Numbered from the stretch's first letter, positions 51,521-61,148 are shown. The stretch: DNA of 64,000 nucleotides from Enterovibrio baiacu (GCF_004120195.1 NZ_SCHN01000009.1:30800-94799); one strand, 5' to 3'. A program made the numbers and translations. The notes: generated from the letters alone by a model not told the origin.

Positions 51521-53587
51521 ATGTTCCGCTATCCCCAAACTCGCAAAGACGACACCGTAGACACCTACTTTTCCACCCCCATTCCAGATCCCTATCGCTG
51601 GCTAGAAGATGATTTAAGCGATGAAACAGCCGATTGGGTCGATGCCCAAAACGCGGTGACCTTTGACTACCTTCGCGCGATCGCATGCCGTGATGAAATT
51701 CGCTCGCGCTTGATCCACGCGAACAACTACGTGAAGCAATCGAGCCCGTTCGTGCGTGGCGATTACACCTATTTCTATCGCAATGACGGCTTGCAAGATC
51801 ATGCGATTCTTTACCGTTCAAAAACACACAGTGACAACACAGATGCGGCTGAACCTGAGGTGTTTCTTGACCCTAACACCTGGAGTGGCGAAGGCACTAC
51901 GTCGCTCGATCGTTTGCAGTTTTCTCGTGATGATTCGCTGGTGGCGTACTCAACCTCTGAAGGCGGCAGTGATTGGCGCACCGTGTATGTGATTGATGCA
52001 GCGTCGGGCAACGCACTGGGTGACGCCATCGAGAACGTGAAGTTTTCAGGTATCTCATGGCGAGGCAGCGAAGGCTTTTACTACTCGACCTACGACAAGC
52101 CAGAAGGCAGCGAACTGTCAGCACGTACTGAACACCATAAACTCTATTTCCACCGCATTGGCACAGCGCAATGTGATGATGAATTGGTCTTTGGTGGCGA
52201 AGGTGACCCGCAATACCGCTATGTTGGCGGCTACATGACGGAAGATGATCGCTTCTTGGTGATCAGCGGTGCGAATGCCACGTCGGGTAACATGCTTTAT
52301 GTGCAAGACCTAAACGCGGGCACGCCATTAACCTGTTTAACGCAGGATGATTCGTTCGACAGCGACGTGATTGAGCATCACGACGGCACACTGATTCTAT
52401 ACACCAACCTCGACGCACCGATGGGACGTATCGTCTCAGTCGATGCCGCCACGCCGACACAAGCACACTGGCAAGATTTGATCCCTGAAACCGAGCATGA
52501 ACTCAGCATTGGCACAGGGTGTGGGTATTTGTTTGTCAGTTACTTGGTTGATGTGCAAACCCAAGTAACCCAATATCGCCTTTCTGGCGAGAAAGTACGG
52601 GACATCCAGCTCCCTGATATCGGCAGCGCGTCGGGCTTCAGTGCGCGCGCACAAGACACGGATTTATTCTTCAGCTTTACCAACTACACCACGGCCAGTG
52701 CCATCTATCGTTACGATCCTGAAAATGGTGATGTCACTCTGTTCCGCAAGAGTGAATGTGTCATCGACAGCGCTAAGTTGGAATCTAAGCAGGTGTTTTA
52801 TACCTCCAAAGATGGCACGAAAGTGCCGATGACCATTTGCTACCGTAAAGGCATTACGCTAGATGGCAGTCACCCGACGATCTTGTATGGCTATGGCGGT
52901 TTCAATATCAGCCTTGAGCCTGCCTTCAACCCCAATGTGGCGACATGGATTGAGCTTGGCGGCATCTATGCGGTGGCGAACCTTCGTGGTGGCGGCGAAT
53001 ATGGGAAAGCCTGGCACGATGCAGGCACACAGCAGCAAAAGCAGAATGTGTTTGATGATTTCATCGCAGCAGCTGAATACCTGATTGACGCGAAATACAC
53101 ATCGCCCGATAAACTCGCGATCCGTGGTGGCTCAAACGGTGGTTTGTTGGTGGGTGCATGCATGACGCAGCGACCTGAACTGTTCCGCGTCGCGCTCCCT
53201 GCCGTTGGCGTGCTCGACATGCTGCGTTACCACACCTTCACCTCGGGCGAGGGCTGGGCCTATGACTTTGGTACGTCGGCACAAAGCCAAGACATGTTCG
53301 AGTATCTACTGGGCTATTCGCCGGTTCACAACGTGAAAGAGGGGGTGGCGTATCCATCCACCTTGGTCACTACCGCTGACCATGATGACCGTGTTGTTCC
53401 CGCGCATTCCTACAAGTTCATCGCTGAGCTTCAAGCCAAACATGCTGGTGACAACCCTGTGTTGATTCGTATTGATGTGAACGCAGGTCATGGCGCTGGG
53501 ATGCCTACCCATAAAGTGCTGGATTTGAATGCGGATGTATACGCGTTCTGTTTTGACCAAATGGACGTTGCCCCCCGCTTTGACTGA
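51521..53587 (+). CDS. Prolyl oligopeptidase (S9A family)
   Basis: A 688-residue serine peptidase that cleaves small peptides after proline. It has an N-terminal segment RKDDTVDTYFSTPIPDPYRWLEDD, a seven-bladed propeller (to about 400), and the catalytic domain with GGSNGGLLVGA (Ser), TADHDDRVVPAHSYKF (Asp) and NAGHGAG (His). There is no signal peptide, so it is cytoplasmic like its relatives. It stands alone, with a strong terminator after it. Confidence 0.93.
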   Translation: MFRYPQTRKDDTVDTYFSTPIPDPYRWLEDDLSDETADWVDAQNAVTFDYLRAIACRDEIRSRLIHANNYVKQSSPFVRGDYTYFYRNDGLQDHAILYRSKTHSDNTDAAEPEVFLDPNTWSGEGTTSLDRLQFSRDDSLVAYSTSEGGSDWRTVYVIDAASGNALGDAIENVKFSGISWRGSEGFYYSTYDKPEGSELSARTEHHKLYFHRIGTAQCDDELVFGGEGDPQYRYVGGYMTEDDRFLVISGANATSGNMLYVQDLNAGTPLTCLTQDDSFDSDVIEHHDGTLILYTNLDAPMGRIVSVDAATPTQAHWQDLIPETEHELSIGTGCGYLFVSYLVDVQTQVTQYRLSGEKVRDIQLPDIGSASGFSARAQDTDLFFSFTNYTTASAIYRYDPENGDVTLFRKSECVIDSAKLESKQVFYTSKDGTKVPMTICYRKGITLDGSHPTILYGYGGFNISLEPAFNPNVATWIELGGIYAVANLRGGGEYGKAWHDAGTQQQKQNVFDDFIAAAEYLIDAKYTSPDKLAIRGGSNGGLLVGACMTQRPELFRVALPAVGVLDMLRYHTFTSGEGWAYDFGTSAQSQDMFEYLLGYSPVHNVKEGVAYPSTLVTTADHDDRVVPAHSYKFIAELQAKHAGDNPVLIRIDVNAGHGAGMPTHKVLDLNADVYAFCFDQMDVAPRFD

Positions 53588-53623
53588 CGTTATCGGTTAA
53601 CGAGCGCTCGTTAAAAGAAGACG

Positions 53624-53653
53624 AAAAAAACGCGCCAACAAGGCGCGTTTTTT
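53624..53653. terminator. Bidirectional terminator
   Basis: AACGCGCC / GGCGCGTT stem with a 5-nt loop flanked by A-runs and T6, between the convergent peptidase and pqiC genes. Confidence 0.9.
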
Positions 53654-53703
53654 ATTGAGGAAAGCGGAATGCGTTGATTGCTACTTGGCGAAAATGCGAA
53701 GGT

Positions 53704-54318
53704 TCAGCGCGTTTTCACATAGCGCGCAATATCGTCACTCACTTCAACCCACGCGGCTTGCAGCGCTTGCGTCAGGCCGACATAACCGTCTTGCTCTAAT
53801 GGCACTGATTTGTTGAAGGTGTTTTTAATCACCAGTTGCTGATTAGCGTCATACAGTGACCAGCTTCCCACCACTTCTGCATCGCCATTCAGCCCGCCGT
53901 TAAAGCGCTCGACGAAAAGTCTCACGGCATAACTGGCTTTTTCTGCGGCTGCAGACTGCGGGATATCGCCGTCTTTTTCGATCAGCACCAACCAACCCGA
54001 TAACTGCTGCGACAACAAATTCGCCGTGGCGGATTCCAACATGTCAGCAGGCAGAATCGCCCACTGATGCCAGGTTGCAGCGCGGGCGCGGTAGTTGTCG
54101 ACCCGTTGTACCATGCCGGGTTCGTTAAGCCCTGAATACATGTCTACGTTTTCGACAATGAGTTGAGGCTTCGAGGCTGGGGTCGTCACCACCTTGTCTT
54201 CCGCCACAATGTCGAACTGGTAGTAAGACACTTTGCGTTCTGTCTGCGCAGAGCAGCCACTTAACACAGCGAGAGCCGCAGCGAGTCCCAATCCTGCGAG
54301 GGTGCGTTTCATGATCAT
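53704..54318 (-). CDS. pqiC: PqiC-family outer-membrane lipoprotein
   Basis: The 204-residue protein has a lipobox (LAVLSGC, Cys about 22) and the ABC-type transport auxiliary / YmbA pattern (VSYYQFDIVAEDKVV, QWAILPADMLESATANLLS). It anchors the PqiB tunnel at the outer membrane for lipid or hydrophobic transport across the envelope. Its ATG overlaps the pqiB stop (TAATG). Confidence 0.85.
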   Translation of the reverse strand: MIMKRTLAGLGLAAALAVLSGCSAQTERKVSYYQFDIVAEDKVVTTPASKPQLIVENVDMYSGLNEPGMVQRVDNYRARAATWHQWAILPADMLESATANLLSQQLSGWLVLIEKDGDIPQSAAAEKASYAVRLFVERFNGGLNGDAEVVGSWSLYDANQQLVIKNTFNKSVPLEQDGYVGLTQALQAAWVEVSDDIARYVKTR

Positions 54319-55946
54319 TATTCATTTCCTCGGGCTTTGGGTTGCACATCGTCTTCATCAGGTTTATCAAAAATCAGTATGTTTGGATGTTCGCTGAGTT
54401 CTTCCGCCAACGGCTGAATTTGCTTCATCAGTACTTCCATGGATTGAATCGCGTTCTGGATGTCGTTATACAGCGGCGATCCTTTTTGATAACTCTGTAG
54501 CGTGGTTTGTAGTTCTTCCAAGCTCTCCGTGATTTCTTTTGGCACGCTTTCAATGTTGGCGCTGCTGACGATTTTTTCCGTCGAGCCTGCGAGCGACGAG
54601 AAAGACGCCAAGGTGTCGTCTATGCGGGCGAGGGTTTTCTCGATTTCCAGCGCATTGAGCTTATTGAGGAAGCCTGACATTTGGTCCGTAAGCTGGGTAA
54701 AACCATCCGCAGTACTTGGGATCACGTTATAGCCGCCAAACGTTGCCGCATAGGGCTTCTCGTCGCGTTGATAAAAGTCCACATTGACGAACAACGCCCC
54801 CGTTATCAGGCTGCCTGTTTCCATGGAGGCGCGAAGGCCATTTTTCAGCCAAATACCGATATTCTTGCGCCAGAAGTTCTCGGCCAGCGCGACATCTTCA
54901 TTGATGCGCGCAAACTCTACTTTGATCAGCACGGGAATGTCAGTGTTGTTCTCTGTGACAAGCACCGGCATGCCGTCTTTTCCTTCGTTGAGTGGCACTT
55001 CAACGACGGTGCCTATGCGCACACCGCGGTATTCAACGGGCGCACCCGCGCGCAATCCGCGTATCGAGTGTTCAAACATCACGACATAGTATTGATAGTC
55101 AGGGTAGCGCTCTTCCAAACTCTCGCTGTAGCTTTTGCTCAAAACAAACTGGCTGTTTTCTTTGGCGATTGCACCCGGGTCTTCGCGATTAGGCACACCG
55201 AACGTGATGCCGCCATCCACGAATTTTGTCAGCGGGCCAGCGCGCACACTCAATCCATCAGCAGACAAATCCATTTCTAAGCCAGTTTCAACCCAGAACA
55301 GCGTTTTCTGTGTGATGAGGTTATGGTAAGGGTCTTGGATGAAAACCTGATAGTTCATCACTTGCTGTTGCCAATCGAACTGAGCTTTTTCGATCGTGCC
55401 TACGTTGTAACCTTTGAAGTAAACCGGTGAGCCAACCGCCATCGCATCTGCGTTATAGCTGATCAATTCGTAGCGTTTCCCTTTGAGGTTGATGGACACT
55501 AATGGTGGCTCGGGTAGCACAGTAAATTCATCACTGTTTTCTTGTGCGTTGCCAGGACGAAATTCAAAGTAGATACCTGAAAGTAATGTGCCCAATCCAC
55601 TAATACCCGATTGGTCTATGCGTGGCTGAACCGCCCAAATTTGCGCATCTTTAGTGAGAAGATCGTCATAGCGCTTTTCAATCTCAGCGGTGACTTCCAC
55701 TTGGCGTCGATCATCGGTGAGGTGAACTTCAGTGATCAACCCAATGGGTACGCTGCGTGTTTTTATTTGGGTTTTACCAGGGCTAATACCTTCCGCATTC
55801 GGCATCACAATGGTGATCATGGTGCCTTTGTCATCGAGATAGGCGTAGACCATCCAAATGCCTAAAACCAGCGCCATCAGCGGCACAATCCAGATTTTGG
55901 ATATGCCTTTTCGCTGTGTGATGACGGCGTTATCTGCCTCTGCCAT
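54318..55946 (-). CDS. pqiB: PqiB-family MCE protein
   Basis: The 542-residue protein has one N-terminal transmembrane helix (KIWIVPLMALVLGIWMVYAYL) and three MCE domains, the first at GTMITIVMPNAEGISPGKTQI. A C-terminal helical needle region (residues 440-540) follows. MCE proteins of the PqiB/YebT type form a hollow tube spanning the periplasm. It lies between pqiA and pqiC. Confidence 0.9.
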   Translation of the reverse strand: MAEADNAVITQRKGISKIWIVPLMALVLGIWMVYAYLDDKGTMITIVMPNAEGISPGKTQIKTRSVPIGLITEVHLTDDRRQVEVTAEIEKRYDDLLTKDAQIWAVQPRIDQSGISGLGTLLSGIYFEFRPGNAQENSDEFTVLPEPPLVSINLKGKRYELISYNADAMAVGSPVYFKGYNVGTIEKAQFDWQQQVMNYQVFIQDPYHNLITQKTLFWVETGLEMDLSADGLSVRAGPLTKFVDGGITFGVPNREDPGAIAKENSQFVLSKSYSESLEERYPDYQYYVVMFEHSIRGLRAGAPVEYRGVRIGTVVEVPLNEGKDGMPVLVTENNTDIPVLIKVEFARINEDVALAENFWRKNIGIWLKNGLRASMETGSLITGALFVNVDFYQRDEKPYAATFGGYNVIPSTADGFTQLTDQMSGFLNKLNALEIEKTLARIDDTLASFSSLAGSTEKIVSSANIESVPKEITESLEELQTTLQSYQKGSPLYNDIQNAIQSMEVLMKQIQPLAEELSEHPNILIFDKPDEDDVQPKARGNE

Positions 55947-55947
55947 A

Positions 55948-57207
55948 TTATTCCTTATCGGCGTGTTTCTGCTCTAAATCCCAGAGCAGCTTGGGGTCAA
56001 AACTGTGTGCCGCAATCATGGAGGCGATCACCATCAGTGAGAAATACACTGCGCCTACGCCCGGCACGATTTCCATCATGCCGGAGAGTTGCACCAGCGC
56101 GGCTAAAACGGCGACGACATACACATCAATCATCGACCATTTCCCTAAAAATTCTGCAATCATGTAGATCTGCGTAAACGATAAGCGGCAGATGTTTTTC
56201 TGTTTGGTGACGACCCAGCAGAACAGCGCAAACGCCGCCATTTTGGCGAGCGGTAGCATCACGCTCGCGACGAAAATAACGATGGCTATGGGGTAAGACC
56301 CGTGTTCGATAAGAACAGCCACACCACCGATGATGGTTGAGGGTTCAGGCGAGTTAAGAAAAACGGTAATCAAAATCGGCGCGATATTCGCGGGGATATA
56401 CAACATGAATGCCGTTGCTAACCACGCTAAGGTTTTCTGCACACTTTGAGGGTTGCGCGTATGGACGGCACTATGACAGCGTGGGCATTCTGATTCTTTG
56501 GTGATTAAATCGCAGGTGTGACAACCACCAACGTCTGAATCGATGGCGCGTCCGCGGGTGGGATACTGGGGATATTTGGAATGGTGGGAAATGGTGTCCC
56601 ACAAATTCTGTCGATGAATGTTGAGCATGGTCAGCAAAAAGAAGACCACGAAGCCAATGTACGCCCAGAATGACAGTCCCATCCCAATGTCGGCCAATGA
56701 GGTGATTTTCACTAAACTGACGAGCACGGCCACCAAAAATATTTCCGGCATGCTCCAATCTTTGCAAAAGAAAATCGCTTTGGTCATGAAAATTTGCAGG
56801 GACGTCGGCAAGAGCTTGCGTAGCGGGGTATGCAGGAAAAACGCAAACAGCAGCAAACTGGCAGGCAGCATTGTTATGGTGGCGGCCATTAAAGCGCCCA
56901 GCGGTTCGTATTGGTGTTTCACCATCACGAGTGACACATCCATCAGCCCCATGGATTGGACAAGGCCTTGGCGAGAAAACGAGATCAGTTCAAACAATAA
57001 CGAGCACAATAAGAGAATGCTGGCGGTGGTCGCGAAGGCGATGACTTTTTCGTCATCATGTTTTGCGCCTTCCACAACATGCCCACCACAGACGCGACAA
57101 ACCGCCACTTGATTCTCATCAAGCTCGGGCACATTCGATACGTGATCACAAAGGTGACATACAACCTGCAAACGGTATTTCCAACATTTATCCAATAGGT
57201 TAAGCAT
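55948..57207 (-). CDS. pqiA: PqiA-family inner-membrane protein
   Basis: The 419-residue protein has two repeated halves, each starting with Cys-rich zinc-ribbon-like pairs (CHLCDHVSNVPELDENQVAVCRVCGG and CHTCDLITKESECPRCHS) followed by about four transmembrane helices. Such proteins feed the PqiB tube. In E. coli the operon is induced by superoxide generators; I see no SoxS-type site here. Confidence 0.9.
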   Translation of the reverse strand: MLNLLDKCWKYRLQVVCHLCDHVSNVPELDENQVAVCRVCGGHVVEGAKHDDEKVIAFATTASILLLCSLLFELISFSRQGLVQSMGLMDVSLVMVKHQYEPLGALMAATITMLPASLLLFAFFLHTPLRKLLPTSLQIFMTKAIFFCKDWSMPEIFLVAVLVSLVKITSLADIGMGLSFWAYIGFVVFFLLTMLNIHRQNLWDTISHHSKYPQYPTRGRAIDSDVGGCHTCDLITKESECPRCHSAVHTRNPQSVQKTLAWLATAFMLYIPANIAPILITVFLNSPEPSTIIGGVAVLIEHGSYPIAIVIFVASVMLPLAKMAAFALFCWVVTKQKNICRLSFTQIYMIAEFLGKWSMIDVYVVAVLAALVQLSGMMEIVPGVGAVYFSLMVIASMIAAHSFDPKLLWDLEQKHADKE

Positions 57208-57506
57208 TCAATATGTCGGCGGTTTTCGCAATGTTGTGTCGCGTATCAATCATAAGAAACACCTTAAATATATGATTATACGAGTGTATTCATATGTGCT
57301 AATGGAAGTGCCCCCTTCGCGTTTAAAGAGGCAGTCTGTCGGGGTTTACGCGAATAAGAAAAACAACAAAACGCGACAATTTCACAGATTCTAGGAAAAC
57401 AGGCATCTTCTGATTTTATGAATGAGTATGATCATGCCGCAAAAAAAAGATAAAACTCAGCAACTAAACCAGCGCAACTGGTATTTGGGGATACAAAGGT
57501 TTGACC
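57208..57506. other. Divergent intergenic region between pqiA and the mutarotase-like gene
   Basis: About 300 bp with no gene that I can support. AT-rich repeats ATATATGATTATACG near 57265-57283 may be part of the pqi promoter. No clear terminator or operator. Confidence 0.4.
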
Positions 57507-58400
57507 GTGGAAAATACTTGGCAAGAGACCACGCTGACACGTGGCGATTTATCATTGATTTTGGTGCCCGGCATTGGCGGGCGTCTGATGGATGTGGTTT
57601 ACAAGGGGCACTCGCTGCTGTTTACCAATCCTGATTTGGAAGGCATACAGGCAGATCCGGCGACTGGCGTGTTAGACACTTTCCCGACACGTGCCAAGCA
57701 TGTGCCTTTTCCGCTGTGGGGCGGTGAGAAAACATGGCTAGCACCAGAGCGACATTGGCAAGATAAAGGGCCCGTTCCAGTGCTGGATTCAGCGGCATAT
57801 CACCTTGAATGGGTAGGTTCGCATTCCGTGAAAATGACCAGCGCAAAAAACAGCGACGGCTTGGTGATCACGCGAACGGTGTCATTGTCGGAAGACGTTG
57901 AAGGGCAGTTTGAAATACATCATCAGATCACGAATGAAGGCACAGATGTGGCTAAGGTTGGATGCTGGTCTGTGATGATGTTGCAACGCAATGCCGTTAT
58001 CGCCTTTGCGCAACAAGGGGCGTCAGATGCTGAAACGTATTTCGGTGAACCTGCGAACAATTTGCAAACCGTTGGAAAGTACGGCGTTGTGCGTTGCGAT
58101 GACGACAACGAGTTTAAAGTTGGGGCGCTGCCAAGTTCACCCGTCGCCTTTGCCTATTGCCCTATTGAAGAGACTACAAAGGGATTGTTACTCACTTCTT
58201 CTGTTGAAACGCTGTTTGATGCGGCTGATTATGCGCATGGGAATGCATTTGAAGTGTATAACTCGTCTGCCTATTCCTATTGCGAATTGGAATGGCATGG
58301 GCAAGTAAAGACGCTTGCACCACAAGGCTCTGTTACGTTGGTGACAACGTTCCGCGTGACAGATTCAGATGAAGAAGCATTCTTGGCGTTACTGTCATAA
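57507..58400 (+). CDS. Galactose-mutarotase-like fold protein (DUF4380-like)
   Basis: About 297 residues, starting at a GTG placed seven bases after AAAGG (a TTG two codons earlier is too close). The sequence LSLILVPGIGGRLMDVVYKGHSLLFTNPDL is the opening beta-sandwich of aldose-1-epimerase-like or DUF4380 proteins. PFPLWGGEKTWLAPE resembles their substrate pocket. No signal peptide. It may act on sugars or be a sugar-binding relic. Its catalytic residues are not certain. Confidence 0.6.
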   Translation: MENTWQETTLTRGDLSLILVPGIGGRLMDVVYKGHSLLFTNPDLEGIQADPATGVLDTFPTRAKHVPFPLWGGEKTWLAPERHWQDKGPVPVLDSAAYHLEWVGSHSVKMTSAKNSDGLVITRTVSLSEDVEGQFEIHHQITNEGTDVAKVGCWSVMMLQRNAVIAFAQQGASDAETYFGEPANNLQTVGKYGVVRCDDDNEFKVGALPSSPVAFAYCPIEETTKGLLLTSSVETLFDAADYAHGNAFEVYNSSAYSYCELEWHGQVKTLAPQGSVTLVTTFRVTDSDEEAFLALLS

Positions 58401-58410
58401 CCCGAAAATA

Positions 58411-58437
58411 AAAACGCGCCAACGATGGCGCGTTTTT
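58411..58437. terminator. Bidirectional terminator
   Basis: ACGCGCC / GGCGCGT stem with a 6-nt loop flanked by AAAA and T5. It has the same stem core as the terminator at 53624. Confidence 0.9.
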
Positions 58438-58448
58438 GTTGAATCGCA

Positions 58449-58850
58449 TTACTGGGTGATTTGCCCTTGTTCAATCAACCGTTCCATCGCAATCCATGCG
58501 GCTTTTGAGGTGACAGGTTCGTCGTCTTTGCCGAGATACGCCAGTTCTTCGATTTCTGCATCGGCTTCTAGTTCGCCAGTGTAATCGGCGAAGTAGCAGG
58601 TCAATTGTACGGACACACCTTCTGCTTTTCCATCCGCAGGGCCAGTGAAGGTTTCAACATATTTGAGGCTCTCCGGCACCAAATCAACAGACAGTTCTTC
58701 TTTGATTTCGCGGATCAGCGCTTGCTCGTCCGTTTCACCTTGTTCGCGCTTTCCACCTGGCAGGTAGAACAGCGTTTTCCCTTTAGAGCGTACCGCCAGA
58801 AGTTTGCCGTCTTTGATGGTCAGCCAAGCCAGTTTATCAATCAGTTTCAT
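58449..58850 (-). CDS. NUDIX hydrolase
   Basis: The 133-residue protein has a complete Nudix box (GGKREQGETDEQALIREIKEEL, GX5EX7REUXEEXGU form). It hydrolyses nucleoside diphosphate-linked compounds such as oxidised nucleotides. No signal peptide; a single-gene unit. Confidence 0.9.
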   Translation of the reverse strand: MKLIDKLAWLTIKDGKLLAVRSKGKTLFYLPGGKREQGETDEQALIREIKEELSVDLVPESLKYVETFTGPADGKAEGVSVQLTCYFADYTGELEADAEIEELAYLGKDDEPVTSKAAWIAMERLIEQGQITQ

Positions 58851-59001
58851 CGTTGCTTTCTTTTGTTATTGATCGTTGTAGGGGGCAGATTATGCCACGG
58901 CGTGCGAGAACTGTCAGAGTGATAATGCCAGACGGTATCACTGCACCCCTCGAACGTATGCTGGCGCTTAAGAGGTGCATGTGTGAGAGCAAATCGTGGA
59001 A

Positions 59002-60819
59002 TCACATAAAGAAGTAATACACCCAAAAGAAGAGTGATGCGGCGAATGCTATTTTCGCCGTGGTTGAGGCACGCGCCATGGCGACAATCAATATGATCGG
59101 AGAAAAGACAATCGCGAAAATCCAAAAGCCGATACCGCGCTTTTTCTTCTCTGAATCCGTAGCGTCGCTATTCTGTGTCTCTGTTTTCGAATCTGTAGGT
59201 GTGCCGCTGTGACGTTTTTGTTCCGCGATGGCTTCGCGCTTTTTGTGTTCCAACTGTGCGGGGGTGAGCTCCAATTCAGGTGCAGGCTTAATGGGGGGCT
59301 GCCACCATGTGTCTCTTGGCGTTTCTCCCTTCGCGGCTTTCATGCGAAAGAGTTTCTTGTTCAATGCACTGATCTTTCCTGAAGGGGTAGGAATGTCATA
59401 CTGACGCTTGAGGTGAATAACCGCTTTTTGCAGAGGAATACCTTTCTCAGGGTTCACCATGGCAACAAAGTTTGCATACCCCGCCATACTTTGGAAGAGC
59501 TCACCACTGCCCCAGTGCTTGTTCTCAGGCCCATCAAGCTCTACGTGTTTTAATACGGCACGAAAACGCTTCAACGTTTTTCTTTCCACAGACAGCCCAT
59601 CATTAACGACAACGCCTGTCACTTCCTGTTTCTGATGGCGACGCATTACGCGTGTTTTGTCAGGGTGAATGACAAACCCTTCGCTGGATACGATTTGTTT
59701 GCAGCGCCAAAGGAGTGCTTGTACTTGGCTGTCATCATCATTGGAAAAGGTCAGATCATCGGCGTAGCGGGTATACGTAAATCCAAGCTTTTCCGCCATG
59801 CCTTTTAAGCGAGCATCAAGGCGTCGGCATAGCACGTTCGTTATCGCTGGGCTGCAAGGCGAACCCTGCGGCAATGTGCGTTCCCCCACTGCGACATGCC
59901 AGGTTTTCCCATCCATGTCTAACGCTTCTGTTGCCGGCTTTGTGGTGAGTAGGGCAAAGGTTGTGGCCAGTTCTTCACTGTACCCAAGTTGCTTGAACAT
60001 GCCCTTTACGCGCTTGTAACTGACCGAAGGGAAAAAATCCTTCATGTCTAAATTAATCACGACACGTTTCTTAGTGTGTGGTTCAGCATTCGACACAATG
60101 CTTCTGCTAGACACAAAACCATGTGCGGCATCGTGAACGGCCAACTTGTTCAATACATTGTCGAGCAACCAATATTGTGCGCGTTTCATGCGTGGCATCG
60201 GCGCTGAAATGGTGCGAACGCCGCCCGACTTTTTGGTGATAGCAAAATCCTGATAGTGGGAGATGGTTGACACGTCTTTTTGATAGCAAAGAAACCGTAG
60301 TTCGCTGGTGGAGACACCCATGGCATCAGCCACGGCGCCTGCATTTTCAAATACAGGAATCTCTTGTGAAATAAGCTTTTCTTCGTCAGATGTTTTGTCA
60401 TCGAGCCCTGCAGAGACGTTTTCACCAAGATAAGTGAAGGTGTCTTGTTGCTTCATGTACCAAGAAAATGCTTTTTTGTAACGGGCTGTATTTTTCTTCA
60501 GCTTCGTCAGTTCGCGCTTTTCTAGCGCTGCTTTCTTGCGTTCATCATGCAGCGCTTTTAATGCTTTTTCAGGATCGGAATACAGTGCGTTCTCAGCGCT
60601 CAGTTCACGAAGCCGTGCTCGCAATGAGGCACGCTTTTCCATGAATGTATCAGTCAGATTGGGTTTGTCGGTGTTCTTTTTCCAAAAACCCAAGCGAATC
60701 ATTTCGTTCAAAATATATTCGTCTTTTCCAACGCGTCTCACGCGGTCATACAATTCCTGACGCGTGAGCTTAGGAGAGGGATCTTGAATGGGGGAATCGC
60801 TTTGGTGTTCATTAGACAT
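59002..60819 (-). CDS. Retron reverse transcriptase with C-terminal two-helix membrane module
   Basis: The 605-residue protein synthesises msDNA from the adjacent non-coding RNA. It has the retron-specific NAxxH (244-248), LPQGSP (316-321), catalytic YADD (352-355) and VTG (400-402) motifs. The N-terminal ~160 residues are basic and coiled-coil-like, longer than in many retron RTs. After about residue 500 comes a charged linker, then two hydrophobic helices (GFWIFAIVFSPIILIVAMA, 564-582, and IAFAASLFFWVYYFFM, 589-604), so the enzyme is probably membrane-tethered. AGGAGG lies nine bases before the ATG. The ncRNA, SWIM and HEAT-type genes lie immediately upstream on the same strand. Confidence 0.92.
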   Translation of the reverse strand: MSNEHQSDSPIQDPSPKLTRQELYDRVRRVGKDEYILNEMIRLGFWKKNTDKPNLTDTFMEKRASLRARLRELSAENALYSDPEKALKALHDERKKAALEKRELTKLKKNTARYKKAFSWYMKQQDTFTYLGENVSAGLDDKTSDEEKLISQEIPVFENAGAVADAMGVSTSELRFLCYQKDVSTISHYQDFAITKKSGGVRTISAPMPRMKRAQYWLLDNVLNKLAVHDAAHGFVSSRSIVSNAEPHTKKRVVINLDMKDFFPSVSYKRVKGMFKQLGYSEELATTFALLTTKPATEALDMDGKTWHVAVGERTLPQGSPCSPAITNVLCRRLDARLKGMAEKLGFTYTRYADDLTFSNDDDSQVQALLWRCKQIVSSEGFVIHPDKTRVMRRHQKQEVTGVVVNDGLSVERKTLKRFRAVLKHVELDGPENKHWGSGELFQSMAGYANFVAMVNPEKGIPLQKAVIHLKRQYDIPTPSGKISALNKKLFRMKAAKGETPRDTWWQPPIKPAPELELTPAQLEHKKREAIAEQKRHSGTPTDSKTETQNSDATDSEKKKRGIGFWIFAIVFSPIILIVAMARASTTAKIAFAASLFFWVYYFFM

Positions 60820-60887
60820 GGCAAATACCCTCCTTGGCTAAGGAGACATCGGTAGAAAACAGAAAAGTGCGGAGCGCAGAGAGAGGG

Positions 60888-60901
60888 TTTGGTAGCGCGA
60901 C
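60888..60901 (-). repeat. Retron inverted repeat a2
   Basis: GTCGCGCTACCAAA on the minus strand, exactly complementary to a1 at 61101-61114. The pairing of a1 and a2 primes and delimits reverse transcription in known retrons. Confidence 0.85.
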
Positions 60902-61100
60902 AACTTCCTTCGAAGAGTTCTTAGTACTGAGGGAATCAACTCGATGCCGTACGTTACCTATATCGCTCATTGACTTCTTCGAAGTCATACCGCAATAGCG
61001 ATATAGGTGACAGTACGGCCCAGTTAAGATTGCCTCAGTGACGCGTGGGTAGTCTTTGTACCAGAATGGTGATCCACCATTCGCGATGCAAGGTTCTAAC

Positions 61101-61114
61101 GTCGCGCTACCAAA
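61101..61114 (-). repeat. Retron inverted repeat a1
   Basis: TTTGGTAGCGCGAC on the minus strand, the 5' arm of the a1/a2 pair, directly before the predicted branch-site region. Confidence 0.85.
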
Positions 61115-61121
61115 TGGGGCA

Positions 61122-61148
61122 CGGTTTGAATCTATCGTATTCAAACCG
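61122..61148 (-). other. Perfect hairpin between SWIM gene and retron ncRNA
   Basis: CGGTTTGAAT / ATTCAAACCG is a 10-bp perfect stem with a 7-nt loop, eight bases before a1. It has no T-run after it. A second, looser stem (TGAATC / GATTCA with inner CAGC / GCTG) lies at 61157-61193. They may process or separate the upstream mRNA from the ncRNA. Confidence 0.6.

Larger units (their letters stand above)
60888..61114 (-). ncRNA. Retron msr-msd non-coding RNA
   Basis: It is bounded by a 14-nt perfectly complementary pair, a1 (61101-61114) and a2 (60888-60901). Inside, in transcript order, are a TTAG that offers the branching G (61096), an 8-bp msr hairpin with a 3-nt loop (61064-61082), a 4-bp GGTA / TACC hairpin, and one long msd stem (60927-61038). 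The long stem is built from CTGAGG / CCTCAG, AATC / GATT, AACT / AGTT, GCCGTAC / GTACGGC and a 12-bp ACCTATATCGCT arm, with a GACTTC / GAAGTC apical hairpin. It ends 69 nt before the RT start. Confidence 0.85.
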
